A stretch of DNA of 64,000 nt from Paenibacillus sp. E222. Its GTDB lineage: Bacteria; Bacillota; Bacilli; Paenibacillales; Paenibacillaceae. The stretch covers positions 496,001 to 560,000 of the forward strand of contig NZ_CP058552.1 of assembly GCF_013401555.1 (NCBI RefSeq), given 5' to 3'. A program made the position numbers and the translations under genes. Below the pieces are notes generated by a model that had not been told where the DNA came from, made no database searches, and worked only from the letters and a program-made list of their open reading frames with translations. Below are positions 53,761 through 63,000 of this stretch, piece by piece (position 1 is the first letter of the stretch; each line of letters begins with the position of its first letter).

Positions 53761-54264
53761 TTAACTTGCATCCCTTAGATCGTTAAGAAGAATTTTCTGG
53801 GAACGCTGTTCCAGCTGTCGAAACTCCTCATTGATTCTTCGTTCTTTAGCAGCATCCGGCTGATACGCAGGAATCATCGCCCAGTGCTCACGTATCAATT
53901 CGATGCGATTCTTCATTGGAGGATGGTAGGTACGGTTTTGAGTATCATTCATTTCCTGTATCCGCTGAATACGAAGAATTTCCTGAGTTGGAACGGCAGA
54001 AATCCGTTTTCTAAACTCCTCATACAGCTCTTTGTTATATTGATATTCCGCAACCTGTTCAGCCGTTTGTGCAAAAAGACCTTCCATCTCGGCCTTCAAT
54101 AATAGAGATAACACTGCCTCACTGCCAGCTGTCTCCGAAGCTTCATTATCTGCGATGTAGAATACTCGCTGCATCTCATTCCGCATGCTTTTGATTAACA
54201 ATACATAGATACCGCCTATAACAGCAAATAACAATAAACGTAGTATTATAAGTGGAAACACCAC
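53761..54264 (-). CDS. Membrane-anchored protein fused to the edge of the VgrG remnant
   Basis: About 167 residues from a GTG at 54264 with no good ribosome site. The N-terminal helix VFPLIILRLLLFAVIGGIYVLLI is followed by a charged helical region (VAEYQYNKELYEEFRKRI; ERRINEEFRQLEQRSQKIL). No family recognised. Restoring one base lost in the adjacent VgrG fragment would make this frame run in continuously after AQGLYS, so it may be a displaced C-terminal module, or an immunity-like membrane protein whose own start was lost. Confidence 0.5.
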   Translation of the reverse strand: MVFPLIILRLLLFAVIGGIYVLLIKSMRNEMQRVFYIADNEASETAGSEAVLSLLLKAEMEGLFAQTAEQVAEYQYNKELYEEFRKRISAVPTQEILRIQRIQEMNDTQNRTYHPPMKNRIELIREHWAMIPAYQPDAAKERRINEEFRQLEQRSQKILLNDLRDAS

Positions 54265-54595
54265 CCAATATAAACTGTATAATCCCTGGGCTTGTCACCT
54301 CCGACAATCCCTGTAAATGCCAGGTCAGCCACATCACCGACCATACTAAGCAGGCTTTTCCCCTCTTCGATTACACCATCTCGTTTACCCTTTTCACGTG
54401 CATCCCAGTTTCGTTTCAGCCGCGCTTCCTTCAGCGCGCTCTCTCCCATACTGGCCAGACTCTGGTCGAACGCAGACTGGATCATGTCAAAGGAACGATG
54501 GATCTCGGCTTCCAGTGCTTCAGCTTCGCACCAGGTTCAGGCATCATGTACCATACTTGGCTACTTTCGCGGCATACGGGATATAAACTGTAGGT
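54246..54595 (-). pseudogene. Degraded VgrG fragment with internal deletion
   Basis: On the - strand the DNA matches the intact VgrG-like gene in two pieces: about 54595-54530 corresponds to the segment encoding YMMPEPGAK, and 54529-54255 to the one encoding LEAEIHRSFD to VGGDxAQGLY. Roughly 400 bp between them are missing, and a one-base loss before GCCCAGGG shifts the frame. The 79-residue open frame here (54246-54485, IQSAFDQSLASMGESALKEA...) is a remnant, not a gene. Confidence 0.8.
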
Positions 54596-54616
54596 AATTC
54601 ACAATGCTTTTCAACA

Positions 54617-54663
54617 AGAAAACAGACCGATCCCATTGGTCATTTGACCACGATCGATCTGTT
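54617..54663 (-). terminator. Terminator of the AHH cassette/immunity unit
   Basis: AACAGACCGAT (54621-54631) pairs with ATCGATCTGTT (54653-54663), with a perfect TGGTCA/TGACCA inner stem. It follows the Imm11-SUFU gene. Confidence 0.7.
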
Positions 54664-54677
54664 ATACGTACACTTGC

Positions 54678-55955
54678 CTACAGACAACTATTTTGCCGAT
54701 CCCACTGATATACTGCCTCAACACCATTGGCCATCAACTTGGTGATCAGCGAATCTCGGCCTTTCTCAAAAAAGTGTATGATCTCCTCCCGGTACAAGGG
54801 CAGCAATGTATGGAAATAGATCGGCCATTCGCCCTCCATCTCCTTACCTTCATCCCGGTACGGCATGTTCAACGCTTCTGGGCATTGAGGTAGCGGTGGA
54901 ACGATCATGACTCCGCAGTAGGTGGTACTGTCGTCATACGGTAGGATTTTTGTATGTGCAGGTACTCCTGTCTCACTAAACATCTCCCGATATGTATCCG
55001 CCAGATCCTCCTCACTTTGGTTGGGGAAGACAAGCCACTGTCCTGTAAAATATCCACGCTGCATGATTTCTTTCACAAAGTGCCGCATCATAGGTACGAC
55101 CCAGCCGAGCGGACGATTCTCCCAGTTTTCTTTCGTCAACTGTGCATCCACTGGTAAATGCATTACAATTTCTGCATATCCGGTATCCAGTGAAGCTGGC
55201 GTCATCCCCCGGAAGTAACTGTTCCCAAATGAAACCAGCGTTTGATATGGTACCGCAGCAGTAGGTTCGGTTATGTAGATTTCAGGATCGCCTGCATCGT
55301 TCGACTCCGCGGGAATCATATTATGAATAGGTCCATAGAATGTGCTGATATGTGTCTCTGCATCCTGACGATCCGTTACTCGAATCCGTGGATTGCGTTC
55401 CACGTATGCTTCAGGTTCGCTTGACCAAGCTAGGTCAAAATCAAATCCCTCTAGACCTGCTTCTTCTACACGTTGTTTGAACTCATCCGAGACATAGGTT
55501 GCACTTGATATGATTGGATGTTCAGTGATTTCATAGTTATAGAAGATCGTTTTGAAAATATGCTGTCCACTGACCCTTTCTTCAATAAATTCTAATTTTT
55601 CGAATCCTCCATATTTATTAGCAATAGACTTGTCCAAATTAATACAATCCAAAATGTTAAGTACATTCATTACGTAATGTGTTTCATTTTTATAAATAAC
55701 AGGTAAAACTTCCACATTATTCTCCAGAAATTCTCTCAACTCAATAGCTGCATGCTGGTTTAAAATCATATCTGATAGATGACTAGATATACTGTAAATC
55801 TGAGTAGAGTCACCTTCGTACTTCAATCTCATCTGTATAACTTTCCATTCATTAATCAACGAAATACCTTTATTGAGTTCTTCGAGCATTCCTCCATCCT
55901 TTACAACATCAAGAATTTGCCCATCTGTAACTTCAGACATTCTCCAAATTTTCAA
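54678..55955 (-). CDS. Immunity protein: Imm11 (DUF1629) fused to a SUFU domain
   Basis: About 425 residues. The start is probably the TTG at 55955 (LKIWRM), which has GGGGG 7-9 nt upstream and matches the usual KIW beginning of Imm11 proteins; an ATG at 55985 overlaps the toxin stop. Residues 1-180 resemble Imm11/DUF1629 (LEFIEERVSGQHIFKT, FKQRVEEAGLEGFDFDLAW). Residues 210-425 resemble suppressor-of-fused domains (IHNMIPAESNDAGDPEIYI, LVSFGNSYFRG, YAEIVMHLP, GWVVPMMRHF). Both families are known immunity folds in polymorphic toxin systems, and it lies directly after the AHH nuclease cassette. Confidence 0.78.
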   Translation of the reverse strand: MKIWRMSEVTDGQILDVVKDGGMLEELNKGISLINEWKVIQMRLKYEGDSTQIYSISSHLSDMILNQHAAIELREFLENNVEVLPVIYKNETHYVMNVLNILDCINLDKSIANKYGGFEKLEFIEERVSGQHIFKTIFYNYEITEHPIISSATYVSDEFKQRVEEAGLEGFDFDLAWSSEPEAYVERNPRIRVTDRQDAETHISTFYGPIHNMIPAESNDAGDPEIYITEPTAAVPYQTLVSFGNSYFRGMTPASLDTGYAEIVMHLPVDAQLTKENWENRPLGWVVPMMRHFVKEIMQRGYFTGQWLVFPNQSEEDLADTYREMFSETGVPAHTKILPYDDSTTYCGVMIVPPLPQCPEALNMPYRDEGKEMEGEWPIYFHTLLPLYREEIIHFFEKGRDSLITKLMANGVEAVYQWDRQNSCL

Positions 55956-55974
55956 AAACGCTTCCCCCTCTTCA

Positions 55975-57513
55975 TTAATCTTCATATAAAATCTCGATTT
56001 TGCCTGTTAGCAGACCTTCTCTTGTCTCCTCCAAGAATGCTAGTATGCGTTCTTTCTTTATTTGTTGACTTACTGGAAGTTTATCTATATCCAATAGATT
56101 CTTTCTCATATACTTAATATACTCCTGACCATGCCTGAACATAGGATTCCCTTTTTTATCTATATTGTTAAACGGGAAATGCGTCACTTGCCCTGGCCAA
56201 TCCGACATTGCTTTCTGAGGAAGAAAGACTCCGTTTGCCGAGGAATTGATGTTAATTCCATACTTCTCGATTAGCTCTCGGAGCCCCCCTTGATTTACAG
56301 GCACGAGGTGATGCGCTTGAGAATCCGGCGGACGGGTAATACCTGCTTCTTCTAGTTCCTTTCCAAGTACTACGGAATCCTGCCTGGATGCAGGATATTC
56401 CTTGCTGAGCTCCCATCCGTTACTTTCCTTAACTTTATCAGAATAATCTTCTGCAAGCTTCGAAGACTGATTGCGTAACGTCATTATCCGATCTGCATTC
56501 ACATTTTTTCCAGCGATGAGCAGCTTATTAATCTCTTGTAACTCACGTTGTGTTAGATGTTCCAGATCCCCACTCTTACATTCCAATTTCCCGGTCCATT
56601 GGTTGGGAGTAATGATTCCTTCATCTGCTGCTGCATTTAGTTTGGAAATACTCTGTTGATTCAGATGTGGATCATAGTATTCCTGGTGATTTCTAGTCCT
56701 CGGCTTGGTACTTTCAGATGGACTATCTTTGGGAATCCATGTATTTTGGGGTTTGGATGCCTCAACCTTCGGTGAAATGAATGAAGGACTAGACTCCACA
56801 TTTTGTGACTTCCCTGTCTTCTTCGAATCCACATGAGAAGTGCTCGGCGATCCCTTCGAGCTACCAGAATCACTGCCTTTCCCATGATTTCCACCTGTAT
56901 CGGAGAACATGTGACTGTCATTCTTCACAATCACAGGCACGGTCTGGCCGTTGCTCAGCCTCACTCGTTGAACTCGCCATGGAACACTGGCTGCTGCACC
57001 TGCAGTCATTTTACCCATAGCCTGGTTGATTCGTTCTCCCAGCTCTGCAAGAGATGAAGGCATTAAAGCCGCATTGGTCTTGAGCTTGCCATCCTTCATG
57101 GCACCGCCTGAGGCTCTATCTGGCCCATCTCCATGACCATGCGGAACGCCGCCCTTGGCTCCATCTCCATCTGCATGACCAAACTTCTTACCACCACCCT
57201 TGAGCACTTTGACACCATTTTTGACCAAGGATGCCCCGCCAGCTACAGCCGTTACCGTATCAACAACCCGTACCGCAGCGTTGACATCGTTCCGACCAGC
57301 GTCGTAACTCTCTTGTTCCTTCAGGGTCAGCATCGTGCGGTTGTCTTCGCCTTTCAGATCCATGAACGGTTTGGCATACGCCTTTCCCGCACCGGATACA
57401 TCCTGCCAGATCTCTTGCCCTGATTTCTGGCCCGTGACCAAGTCTCCTGTATAATCGATGACGTTATTTACGCCCGTAATCGTTCCTTGTACCGTGGCAT
57501 TCCGCTCCAGCAC
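55975..57513 (-). CDS. Displaced toxin cassette: VgrG pre-toxin linker plus AHH nuclease domain
   Basis: Open frame of 512 residues. Residues 3 to about 229 repeat the linker of the intact VgrG-like protein (ERNATVQG to SHVDS); upstream similarity stops abruptly at 57508. Residues 230-330 are a variable linker. The C-terminal domain has QAHHLVPVNQGGLRELIEKYG and NGVFLPQ, the AHH nuclease signature (HNH/EndoVII superfamily), where AHH gives the catalytic histidines. The apparent GTG start has no ribosome site and no secretion or spike part is present, so it is probably silent unless joined to a full VgrG by recombination. Confidence 0.8.
   Translation of the reverse strand: MLERNATVQGTITGVNNVIDYTGDLVTGQKSGQEIWQDVSGAGKAYAKPFMDLKGEDNRTMLTLKEQESYDAGRNDVNAAVRVVDTVTAVAGGASLVKNGVKVLKGGGKKFGHADGDGAKGGVPHGHGDGPDRASGGAMKDGKLKTNAALMPSSLAELGERINQAMGKMTAGAAASVPWRVQRVRLSNGQTVPVIVKNDSHMFSDTGGNHGKGSDSGSSKGSPSTSHVDSKKTGKSQNVESSPSFISPKVEASKPQNTWIPKDSPSESTKPRTRNHQEYYDPHLNQQSISKLNAAADEGIITPNQWTGKLECKSGDLEHLTQRELQEINKLLIAGKNVNADRIMTLRNQSSKLAEDYSDKVKESNGWELSKEYPASRQDSVVLGKELEEAGITRPPDSQAHHLVPVNQGGLRELIEKYGININSSANGVFLPQKAMSDWPGQVTHFPFNNIDKKGNPMFRHGQEYIKYMRKNLLDIDKLPVSQQIKKERILAFLEETREGLLTGKIEILYED
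56829..57508 (-). repeat. Linker repeat copy C (680 bp)
   Basis: Near-identical and collinear, without length change, to 60721-61400 in the intact VgrG-like gene (offset 3892 bp). It ends abruptly at 57508 and where the toxin-specific sequence begins. Confidence 0.88.
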
Positions 57514-58035
57514 ATTGTTCTTTAGTATTTAAGATATCAAAAAAAACACTCATATCGATCTGCTTGTAGTACCAAGCGTTATCCATTATATCAAGCACTT
57601 CACTACTAATTTCTCTTGATTCGTACTGACTTAGGCTACTACTTGGTATACGGGACCTTCCAGTATTTCCACATAGATATCCGCATGGTGATACCTAACC
57701 CTCCCGTATTATGACTCTCTTCACGTAAATACTTTGCCAGTTTATCCACCCCCACCGTCAACGTCTAATGCGGTGAGGATACTTCTCTCAAAAGGCAAGG
57801 GCGGTTTTACCACCCGCACTGGGTAGGTTCTATTCATCAGCCACTGAGACAGTGACCGAAACAAAGAAGACCACAACACGGCGGTTAGCTCGCATTATGG
57901 CCCTATACAGAACGATGGATACACATAAATCGTGACAAACCCAAAAATAGATTTGCTCCAAATTCGCTTACTAACTTATGCACTCTACTCAATATCAGAA
58001 TAAATAAACCCTTTTGACTTTCTTGTTAAAAATCA
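57514..58035 (-). other. Gene-free 520-bp stretch with remnants of a lost coding region
   Basis: No complete gene is seen. Short frames on the - strand (one reading VDKLAKYLREESHNTGG, another in the next frame reading HHADIYVEILEGPVYQVVA before a stop, 57644-57780) look like the end of a frame-shifted small gene. Possibly an old immunity or mobile-element gene; origin not determined. Confidence 0.4.
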
Positions 58036-58401
58036 TTATCCAATATTGAACTTTTGTTTGATTTCCTCTAATCGAGCTTCAACCTCACCCTTAACATTTG
58101 GATTCCGTATTAAATAGTCCTTACTTGCTTCATTTAGATACTGATAGAAAGTGGAATAATCCAATACAATTTTTTGATCTTCTTCTACTGCGGGGTAGTC
58201 AAAAAAATAGCAAACTCCCGCATCTCCGAAATAACCTTCCTCCCACTCATCTAACTCACCTGCAAAAACACACCAAACACTCTCACTACCGCCAAACCCA
58301 TTTCCATTGCAATAGTTTTTAAGTGCATCTAAAAAATATTTCCCTTCAAGGTGTCGATAATACATTTCCAATAATTCTTTCTCTGTTAATTTGACACTCA
58401 T
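58036..58401 (-). CDS. CdiI-like immunity protein
   Basis: 121 residues from the ATG at 58401 (GGAGG, 8 nt). Acidic protein with ELLEMYYRHLEGKYFLDAL, WEEGYFGDAGVCYFFDYPAVEEDQKIVLDYSTFYQYLNEAS. This resembles immunity proteins annotated as CdiI for ribonuclease CdiA-CT toxins. It is the first gene after the displaced CdiA-CT-like cassette, the expected immunity position. It has its own ribosome site 20 nt after the toxin's original stop, so it may still be made although the toxin is broken. Confidence 0.65.
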   Translation of the reverse strand: MSVKLTEKELLEMYYRHLEGKYFLDALKNYCNGNGFGGSESVWCVFAGELDEWEEGYFGDAGVCYFFDYPAVEEDQKIVLDYSTFYQYLNEASKDYLIRNPNVKGEVEARLEEIKQKFNIG

Positions 58402-58420
58402 CAAATCATCCTCCTAGAAA

Positions 58421-59249
58421 TTATTCTGATATGGTCGGAAAGAAGTTCGTCACCTTTCCATTTTCATCAAGGTATCCCGTGAACTTCAAACCATTCGATG
58501 CTGTCCCTCGAACTTCCCTACCTACAATTTCGCCATTCGCCATCGCTTCTTTTCCCCACTTGTATAATTTGATCATTCGAGATTACTTTTGGATCATATA
58601 CAGTTTTTGGATGTGAAATATTTTTATACTGACCGGATATTACTTTCAATTCCCTATCAAGGGCTGGAAGTCTATATTGGATTTGATAGATTCCAGGGGT
58701 TGTAGGATGTGGGGTTTTGGAAACGATAAGGTCTTCAAGACTCCAGCCTTGATCTGTTAATATTTTTTCGAAACTTTCTAAATTGTGACCTCCCACAACT
58801 CCTTTGTTCCCTTTTCTTACAATACTTTGTGCATTAATTAAGTGATCGTCAAAACCATCTAAATACTCGAAATTATTCTTTATTACTGGTACGGTATCAC
58901 CCGTCCCCTCAGTTTTCCCATCCCTGGCCTTAGTTCCATCTTTCGATGACGGAGCATCTTTAGGTTTAGATGCATCCTTCGGCTTAGTTGGTGTAACGTT
59001 TGAAGACGTAGCTGACTCTTTAGATACGATTCCTTTCGGCACACTACTCTCTCTCGAATCCACATGAGAAGTGCTCGGCGATCCCTTCGAGCTACCAGAA
59101 TCACTGCCTTTCCCATGATTTCCACCTGTATCGGAGAACATGTGACTGTCATTCTTCACAATCACCGGCACGGTCTGGCCGTTGCTCAGCCTCACCCGCT
59201 GAACTCGCCATGGAACACTGGCTGCTGCGCCTGCGGTCATTTTACCCAT
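58421..59249 (-). pseudogene. Displaced toxin cassette with frameshift: linker plus CdiA-CT-like toxin
   Basis: The open frame 58518-59249 begins in the shared linker (MGKMTAGAAASVPWRVQRV) and ends prematurely in DGEWRNCR. The toxin part has GGHNLESFEKIL, PGIYQIQYRLP and KTVYDPKVISND, a pattern of CdiA-CT tRNase-like/EndoU-like domains. In the adjacent frame the DNA goes on as WGKEAMANGEIVGREV to NFFPTISE and a stop at 58421-58423, immediately before the immunity gene, so one extra base near 58557-58562 has broken the gene. Upstream, an in-frame TAG lies directly before the first codon and there is no ribosome site. Confidence 0.78.
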
Positions 59250-59394
59250 AGCCTACCTGATTGGTTCTCCCAGTTCCGCTAGAGATGAAGGCATTAAAGC
59301 CGCATTGGTCTTGAGCTTGCCATCGTTCATGGCACCGCATGAGGTTCCATCTGGCCCATCTCCATGACCATGTGGAACGCCGCCCTTGGCTCCA
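59060..59394 (-). repeat. Linker repeat copy B (335 bp)
   Basis: Near-identical to 60721-61055 (offset 1661 bp). It breaks off at 59394 exactly where the terminator of the YezG-type gene begins, suggesting the recombination or deletion end point. Confidence 0.85.
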
Positions 59395-59443
59395 AAAAAA
59401 CAGGTCAATCATGGTGGTATCTGACCATAATCAACCTGTTTGA
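59393..59443 (-). terminator. Terminator of the VgrG-toxin/YezG transcript
   Basis: AAACAGGT and ACCTGTTT arms with inner ATGGT/ACCAT; TTTTTT follows on the - strand. It isolates the downstream cassettes from the main transcript. Apart from this hairpin and linker copy B, the 59250-59590 stretch shows nothing. Confidence 0.75.
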
Positions 59444-59590
59444 TGTATCGGAATAGCGATATTTAAGTTTTAAAATTAAAGTATTTGATGGGCGTACAAC
59501 CGAAATGGAAGATCTCTATAGGCCCGCCATTCTCACTATTTCAAAAGATGCTCATATTTTTCCATCATTTAGAGTGGATGGAAAATCACC

Positions 59591-60055
59591 TTACGCGCTA
59601 TGTTCCTCTTTAATTTGCTCGAACCATTCCTTCGCAATGTCGTCTGCGGTTTTTACAGGGTCATTTGAATAAACCAACTCATATTTATATTCTGCTTTAA
59701 GGCTATTTTTTGTAACATCATATACCAATTTTATTTCGGTTGGCATTTCTCTTTTGTGTTCGTCGCATAATCTATATATCTTTTCAATATCATCGTTAAT
59801 AATATTCAGAACGCCTTTTTGTCTTTCGACTGATATGTCATATAGAAGACCATAACTATCATCTAATGCATCGTTAAGTTTGTGTTTCTTTACAAGCCTA
59901 CCATTAATAAAATAGAAAAAATCACTAGAAATAACTCTTTCTTCAAATGAACAATAAATATATATTTTTTCGGCTCTTTTGTGAACATACTCTAAACAAA
60001 TGGAGACCATGTCAGCTTGAAGTTCACTAAAAATATCTTCAAATACTTTGCTCAT
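59591..60055 (-). CDS. YezG-family (DUF600) immunity protein
   Basis: 154 residues; AAAGG/CAGG precedes the ATG. RAEKIYIYCSFEERVISSDFFYFINGRLVKKHKLN and the C-terminal KAEYKYELVYSNDP followed by DIAKEWFEQIK match the YezG family, which neutralises the YeeF-type DNA/RNA non-specific endonuclease toxins. It starts 15 nt after the stop codon of the VgrG-like gene, which ends in just that toxin type. Cytosolic; protects the producer and siblings. Confidence 0.8.
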   Translation of the reverse strand: MSKVFEDIFSELQADMVSICLEYVHKRAEKIYIYCSFEERVISSDFFYFINGRLVKKHKLNDALDDSYGLLYDISVERQKGVLNIINDDIEKIYRLCDEHKREMPTEIKLVYDVTKNSLKAEYKYELVYSNDPVKTADDIAKEWFEQIKEEHSA

Positions 60056-60070
60056 AGTAACCTGCCTTTC

Positions 60071-63000
60071 TTAATTTAATATACTCTTTGAGAAAGCTTC
60101 TCCATCAATTTCATACTGTACATTAAATTTAGATGGGCGTATACTGTCTCCGTCATATTTCACTTCAACATTTACTTTTACTTTTTTCCCTTCTTTAATC
60201 GCATTAGCCCATTGATTCTCAATTTTCTTATATTGGCTTAAATTCACATTGCTTAGTTGTGAAACAAGGTTGTCAATTTCTGGTGAACCACCAAATCTAT
60301 CCCCTGCCAAATGCCCTGCATGGTCGCCTGGCTCTTTGCCTGGAGTATCTGGATCATGAGGTAATCTGCTATCCCTCTCAGTTAATTTTAAATCGTCAGC
60401 AGTAAATTTTTCAAGCCTTCCCTTACTATCAGTTTTGTAGATATATTCATATTCACCTGTTTTATATGTTACATTTGGCTTTAGCTCCCCATCTACTATA
60501 TGGCTTCCATCTCGTAAAATATCATCAGCCTGGCTACCAACCTCACTAATTTTCCCCGTCCCCTCAGTATTCCCATCCCTAACCTTAGTTCCATCTTTCG
60601 ATGATAGGGCTTCTTTAGGTTTAGGAGCTTCCTTCGGCTTAACTGGCGGAACGTTTGGAGACGTCTTAGACGATTCTTTAGAAACGGTTCCTTTCGATGG
60701 CGCACTACTCTCTCTCGAATCCACATGAGAAGTGTTCGGCGATCCCTTCGAATTTCCAGAACCACTGCCTTTCCCACGATTTCCACCTGCATCCGAGAAC
60801 ATGTGACTGTCATTCTTCACAATCACCGGCACGGTCTGGCCGTTGCTCAGCCTCACCCGCTGAACTCGCCATGGAACACTGGCTGCTGCGCCTGCGGTCA
60901 TTTTACCCATAGCCTGGTTGATTCGTTCTCCCAGTTCCGCGAGAGATGAAGGCATTAATGCCGCATTGGTCTTGAGCTTGCCATCCTTCATAGCACCGCC
61001 TGAGGCTCCATCTGGCCCATCTCCATGACCATGTGGAACGCCGCCCTTGGCTCCATCTCCATCTGCATGACCAGACTTCTTACTACCACCCTTGAGCACC
61101 TTGACGCCATTTTTGACCAAGGATGCTCCGCCAGCTACAGCCGTTACCGTATCAACAACCCGTACCGCAGCGTTGACATCGTTCCGACCAGCGTCGTAAC
61201 TCTCTTGTTCCTTCAGGGTCAGCATCGTGCGGTTGTCTTCGCCTTTCAGGTCCATGAATGGCTTGGCATACGCTTCTCCCGCACCGGATACATCCTGCCA
61301 GATCTCTTTCCCTGATTTCTGGCCCGTGACCAAGTCTCCCGTATAATCAATGACGTTATTTACGCCCGTAATCGTTCCTTGTACCGTGGCATTCCGCTCC
61401 GTTAATGACCCTACTTCTTCTCCCTTGACCCAGCTGTATAATCCCTGGGCATTGTCACCCCCGACGATCCCTGTAAATGCAAGGTCAGCCACATCACCGA
61501 CCATACTGAGCAGGCTTTTTCCCTCTTCGATCACACCGTCCAATTTGCCCTTTTCACGTGCTTCCCAGTTCCGTTTCAGCCGCGCTTCCTTCAGCGCGCT
61601 CTCTCCCATACTGGCCAGACTCTGGTCGAACGCAGACTGAATCATGTCAAAGGAACGATGGATCTCGGCTTCCAGGACTACATTCTCACTCTTGCCGTTG
61701 ACCTCTTCCACAAGCTCCACATGATCTGTCATCGTCTGAATGTACAGACCTTCTGTACCCTCCAGACTGACGCTGGCTCCGCTGATGTTCAGGTCACCCA
61801 TGCATTGGATCTGCACGTGGGTTGTGCTGTTCAATGTAACCCCGTTACCCGCAGCCATCGAGATATACAAGGCGCCCTCTTGAGCGTTCATGACAAGTTC
61901 ACTGTCGCCAAGGGTGAACGATTTCCCCTGCGGGTTACCGAAAGACTTTACACCCGGGTCTTGCATCACTTTACCGCTCTTCTCCACATGTCCCGCTTCC
62001 GTTGGTTCCTGACGAACCGACTGCATCACCATGGCTTCGTCTTCTTCCGCACTTGGGAAATACAGTTTCACCTTCGCGCCGGGTTCGGGCATCATGTACC
62101 ATACTTGACTGCCTTCCGCGGCATACGGGAACCAGCGTGCCTCCCCAGCCTGCTGACCCTCATCCATATCCAGATGAACCTTCACCTGGTTACGTTTCAC
62201 ATCAATGATTTTTCCTTCGATAGCCGCACCCGTGATCATCGTTTGAAGCTGTCTGGGCAGTGGATGCGATGCTGGCAATGCACATGTATACTTCCACTGT
62301 AGCAAGCTCCGTTCCAGCATCGCCTGGCGAGAGGTTATGTTGTAGATACGGCCATCAGAGGATACTTCATCCCCCAATTGAAGCTCCTGCCCCAGATCGA
62401 AGGTATACGTTGTATACTCCGCCTCCGTTACCGCATGTTTTCCCTGGGCTTCGGTATGTAAAAAACGCTCAATATTACGACTCTTCTCGAAAGGGATGGC
62501 TTTCAGCTCAAATGCCCCTCTGCCTTCGGGATAACCAATCCAGAACCTGGGCTTGTGTGCAGTCACATCCGGCACCAGATCTGCTCCCAGATGAGAAGCG
62601 AGCCGTTTCAGAAAGCTCCAATCAGTCTCCTGGTACTGCATGATAAAAGCGCCCGTCTTCGTCTCATCAAAGGCAAAATCAATATAGTCTCCTTCAGGAT
62701 ACCCCTTCATAACACGATTAACAATGTCCAGATAACGTAGATTCTCGTTCTGATAGGATTTCGTTCTCTGTAAGGCATCCAGTTCATAGGTATGTGAGAT
62801 GACTACAGCCATCACATATACGATCCCTCTGGTTGCTTCGACTTTGATCTCATGGAGTTGTCCCTTGAACAGGGGTAACTCCCTTCCGGATTCATCTATC
62901 TGGATGAATCCGACTCGATCGTGACTCCCAGCTTTCTGGATAATGGTTTCTTCCCATTCTTCATCTACCCATCCACTGAAGGATAACCGACCATGTGCTC

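Noticed and set aside
57514..58035. Group II intron maturase end (frame reading MRISMWKYWKVPYTK)
   Set aside because: Only a short chance-like similarity; no domain V/VI structure or further maturase motifs were found, and an adjacent frame reads better as another protein.
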